This document shows, piece by piece, positions 61,804 through 64,000 of a DNA stretch of 64,000 nucleotides; position 1 is the first letter of the stretch, and each line of letters opens with the position of its first letter. The position numbers were made by a program, and so were the translations under genes. The stretch comes from Ashinkailepas kermadecensis. Taxonomy: Eukaryota > Arthropoda > Thecostraca > Neolepadidae. Location: NCBI GenBank assembly GCA_034440615.1, contig JAOTOM010004865.1, positions 434,001 to 498,000 of the forward strand. Direction: 5' to 3'. Below the pieces are notes generated by a model that was not told the origin of the DNA, did not search any database, and was given only the letters and a program-made list of their open reading frames with translations.

Positions 61804-64000
61804 AGTGGGAGCAGGGCTGCGTAGTTTACTTTTGCATGCATTACCATGGTCCATCCATAAACATGTGGCGTCAAGGCGACGTGTGCGCATTCCTCATTGT
61901 CATTTTCGGGAATTATTCGTTTCGTCTCGGACAGCATCCATCCGGGAGGCCATTTTCCGCGCGCAGTCTGCTTCCGGCTCTTCCGGCTCTGGTTTTGAAT
62001 GCAGCCTTTGCGGAAGATTCCGTCTCGCGGCAGTATGCGGCCGGAAGCGAAAAGCGAACGTTCACGACACACGCAGAAGAGTAGGCTATTGCTGTGCAAT
62101 CTTTCACCAGAAAGCCGATAAGTCGTTATCTGTAATGAATGTTTGTAGGGTAAGATCTTTCAGTCAGCTCCGAGAACTTTCGCAAACTACTTCGCAGTGA
62201 GAATCTCGTCAGAAATCGGATACTGGTGCACAGTAAATGGTTTCGAGATCCATGCATCATCAGCACGACTGAACATTCCTGGGAAGTACGCAGTTACAAT
62301 TTCTTGGATTGGAGCAAGATGATCAACAACATCGCCCCCATGTGGGCACACGCCGTCAGCCGTCTGCAACAGCACAGACAACCCGGGAAACAAGTGGGCC
62401 AGTCACCAGCTTGCATGCTGCGCTCGTACTAATGGTGTAGCCAGAGGGGGCAGAGGGCCGAAGGAATAGCCGCCCCTGCCACCTGGCGGGCCCGAGGGAA
62501 CCTCCAGGTGACCTTGATTGGCCCTTGATGGGCCTTTCTGGGTTCCTCAAAACGTAGGCGCAAAGACACAACCGAAAAAAATGGAAATGCTTCTAGCGGA
62601 TGGTGTGAAAATGGCAATTGAGATCCGAAAACGTCCATCCTGAGGGATGGCAAGGTCCGTGAAGACAAGAGTGGGTTCGACCGAGAGCACGACTGCTCAT
62701 GCCAGCTGCAAAAAAAGACGTTTCGGCTGGAAAGGGCCCCTAGAAGCGGAGACATGAACAGGATTCGGAAGACCACTGAATGATAAACGAGGCGCCTGAA
62801 GGTCAGAGAGAGATGGGATGTTCATGGAGTATGAAAGGCCCATGAGGACGAACAGGGCGCACTAACAGCAAAGGATGAATACACGATCTTAGAGCTGGAA
62901 TGCCCCTGAGTTGAGAGCTAGGCAGGCCTATTAATAGCTGCGGTGGGCTCCTAAAAGCAGGAGTGGGCTCTGAGGGATGAGAGGTCCACTGAGCGACAGC
63001 AAGATCTGGACTGGGCGCCCCTCATATTGGGAGGTGCTCTAAGGGATGAAACCCTGAGAGCTAAAGGGAGCCTTTGTACTGTCGACTGCTGTGCGGAATG
63101 CTGAGGATCCGCCCGAGGACTGGAATGTCTTGGAAACCCCCAAAATGCAATGGATATATATACACAAACATAGGAGCACTTTGATAACAAAGTGTCAGAA
63201 ATGGAGAAGTCTTGGACAAGTGGGAGGCGGCCTAAGTAGTAATGGAGGTCTCTTCAGATGACCACCCCTCAGACGGAGTCCTGACCACGTCACTGACCCA
63301 TGCAGCGATATTTTACGAATAACACTGACGACCATGCCACTCGCTGTTAAAATGTAAATTATCTTCCCTTGCAACGTGGCATTCGCTGTGATTTTCTTCT
63401 AAACGTTAGGCGTCATGAGCGGATATAATACCGGTGGCGCCGCTCTGGTGGTGGGTTTGTGAACGAGCACCACCAGAGTGGGCTTGTTATGATCAATACA
63501 ATATTCTAGTTTCTACAGGAGTTGCAAGCAATTTCCAATGGTCAAAGTTTGACAGCGTTTAAACAAGCTCTCTTGTGAGGTGAAGTTCGTTTTATCATCG
63601 CATCATTTCACCCTGTCAATTTGCCCTCAAAGTTAACACGCGCACTGGGGGGGGCGAAATCCGCCCACCCCTCCGGTTTTTCGCAAATAACTGCAGATTT
63701 TACCGGTCGATATACGCGGTTTTCGGTGTACCTGCTTAAACATGAACGGCGCGTCGTTTAAAGTAAGAAAAATGGAAATCTGCCGAAAATTTTTCAAGTT
63801 AGAGGCCGCTAAAGTCAAAAAATGTTATAGCGCCAGACCACAAAAATCGGCGCTGATGCGCTTCCAGTATACTGACAAAATGGAAGTGTTCTAGGCAACA
63901 CTAGCGACTTGTTTGATGCATATTGATATGCTGTATAGTTTCAAGGTCATATTAGGCCACTAAGGTCAAGTCAGGTCAAGTTTATGACAGGTTAATGGAA
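61804..64000. other. No gene recognised; degenerate purine-rich repeats at 62640-63150
   Basis: Phrases such as CTGAGGGATG, CTCTGAGGGATGAGAGG and CTCTAAGGGATG recur at irregular spacing, suggesting a decayed minisatellite. GTGTAGCCAGAGGGGGCAGA at 62434-62453 resembles an element end. AGGTCA words recur at 63940-63980. The plus frame 61775-62200 has no family motif. Confidence 0.4.

Noticed and set aside
61775..62200. 141-residue plus-strand frame
   Set aside because: Starts inside a dispersed repeat and shows no recognisable domain.

Overview
The window reads as repeat-dominated eukaryotic nuclear DNA from an invertebrate animal. The case rests on several clades of non-LTR retrotransposon, two Penelope-like elements with GIY-YIG ends, tRNA-derived SINEs, a Ty3/gypsy remnant, very long (TA)n and (TG)n tracts and at least fifteen tandem-repeat arrays. 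There is no operon structure and no prokaryotic gene. An arthropod or another marine invertebrate is plausible, but no species can be named from the sequence alone. Only one short stretch, 6033-6438, looks like part of a host gene: a GC-rich candidate first exon inside a CpG island.

Layout. 1-2.4 kb: the 3' part of an RNase H-bearing Jockey/I-group LINE, open to the left window edge. 2.7-2.9 kb and 9.5-9.7 kb: near-exact tandem duplications of 90 and 111 bp. 6.0-6.5 kb: CpG island and candidate exon. 8.5 kb and 15.1 kb: two tRNA-derived SINEs, the second with target-site duplications. 10.9-12.8 kb: a damaged LINE ORF1 with zinc knuckles and an A-rich tail. 13.2 kb and 17.1-17.7 kb: LINE ORF2 debris. 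20.6-21.9 kb: an old repeat pair, one copy split by a 5'-truncated CR1/L2-like LINE. 25.8-26.3 kb: a long (TA)n tract followed by a Penelope-type 3' end.

27.4-32.1 kb is a cluster of minisatellites with units of 57, 46, 30, 55 and 25 bp. 32.9-38.7 kb holds two Penelope-like elements. Each is associated with inverted arms, and the second sits between two (TA)n tracts. 38.9-39.7 kb is one copy of a dispersed AGGTCA-rich repeat, with others near 15.7-16.3 kb (inverted) and 55.8-56.6 kb. 40.5-49.2 kb is a second, denser run of arrays (129, 30, 3, 94, 13, 32, 8, 32/48, 6, 5 and 19 bp). 50.6-53.4 kb holds minus-strand remains of a gypsy pol and an L1/Tx1- or Nimb-like reverse transcriptase. 54.4-55.6 kb is a 20-bp array, 58.0-58.3 kb a complex tandem repeat, and 61.3-61.7 kb a (TA)n(TG)n tract.

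The genes do not form a pathway. What links the features is retroelement activity: insertion, nesting, 5' truncation and decay, with local tandem amplification. Every element coding region that is wholly in view carries frameshifts, stops, truncation or a lost catalytic residue. The 5' end of the leftmost LINE lies outside the window, so its completeness cannot be judged. Most long open frames (27.4-32.1, 43.3-46.9, 48.9-49.3 and 54.3-55.7 kb) are by-products of stop-free tandem units, not proteins.
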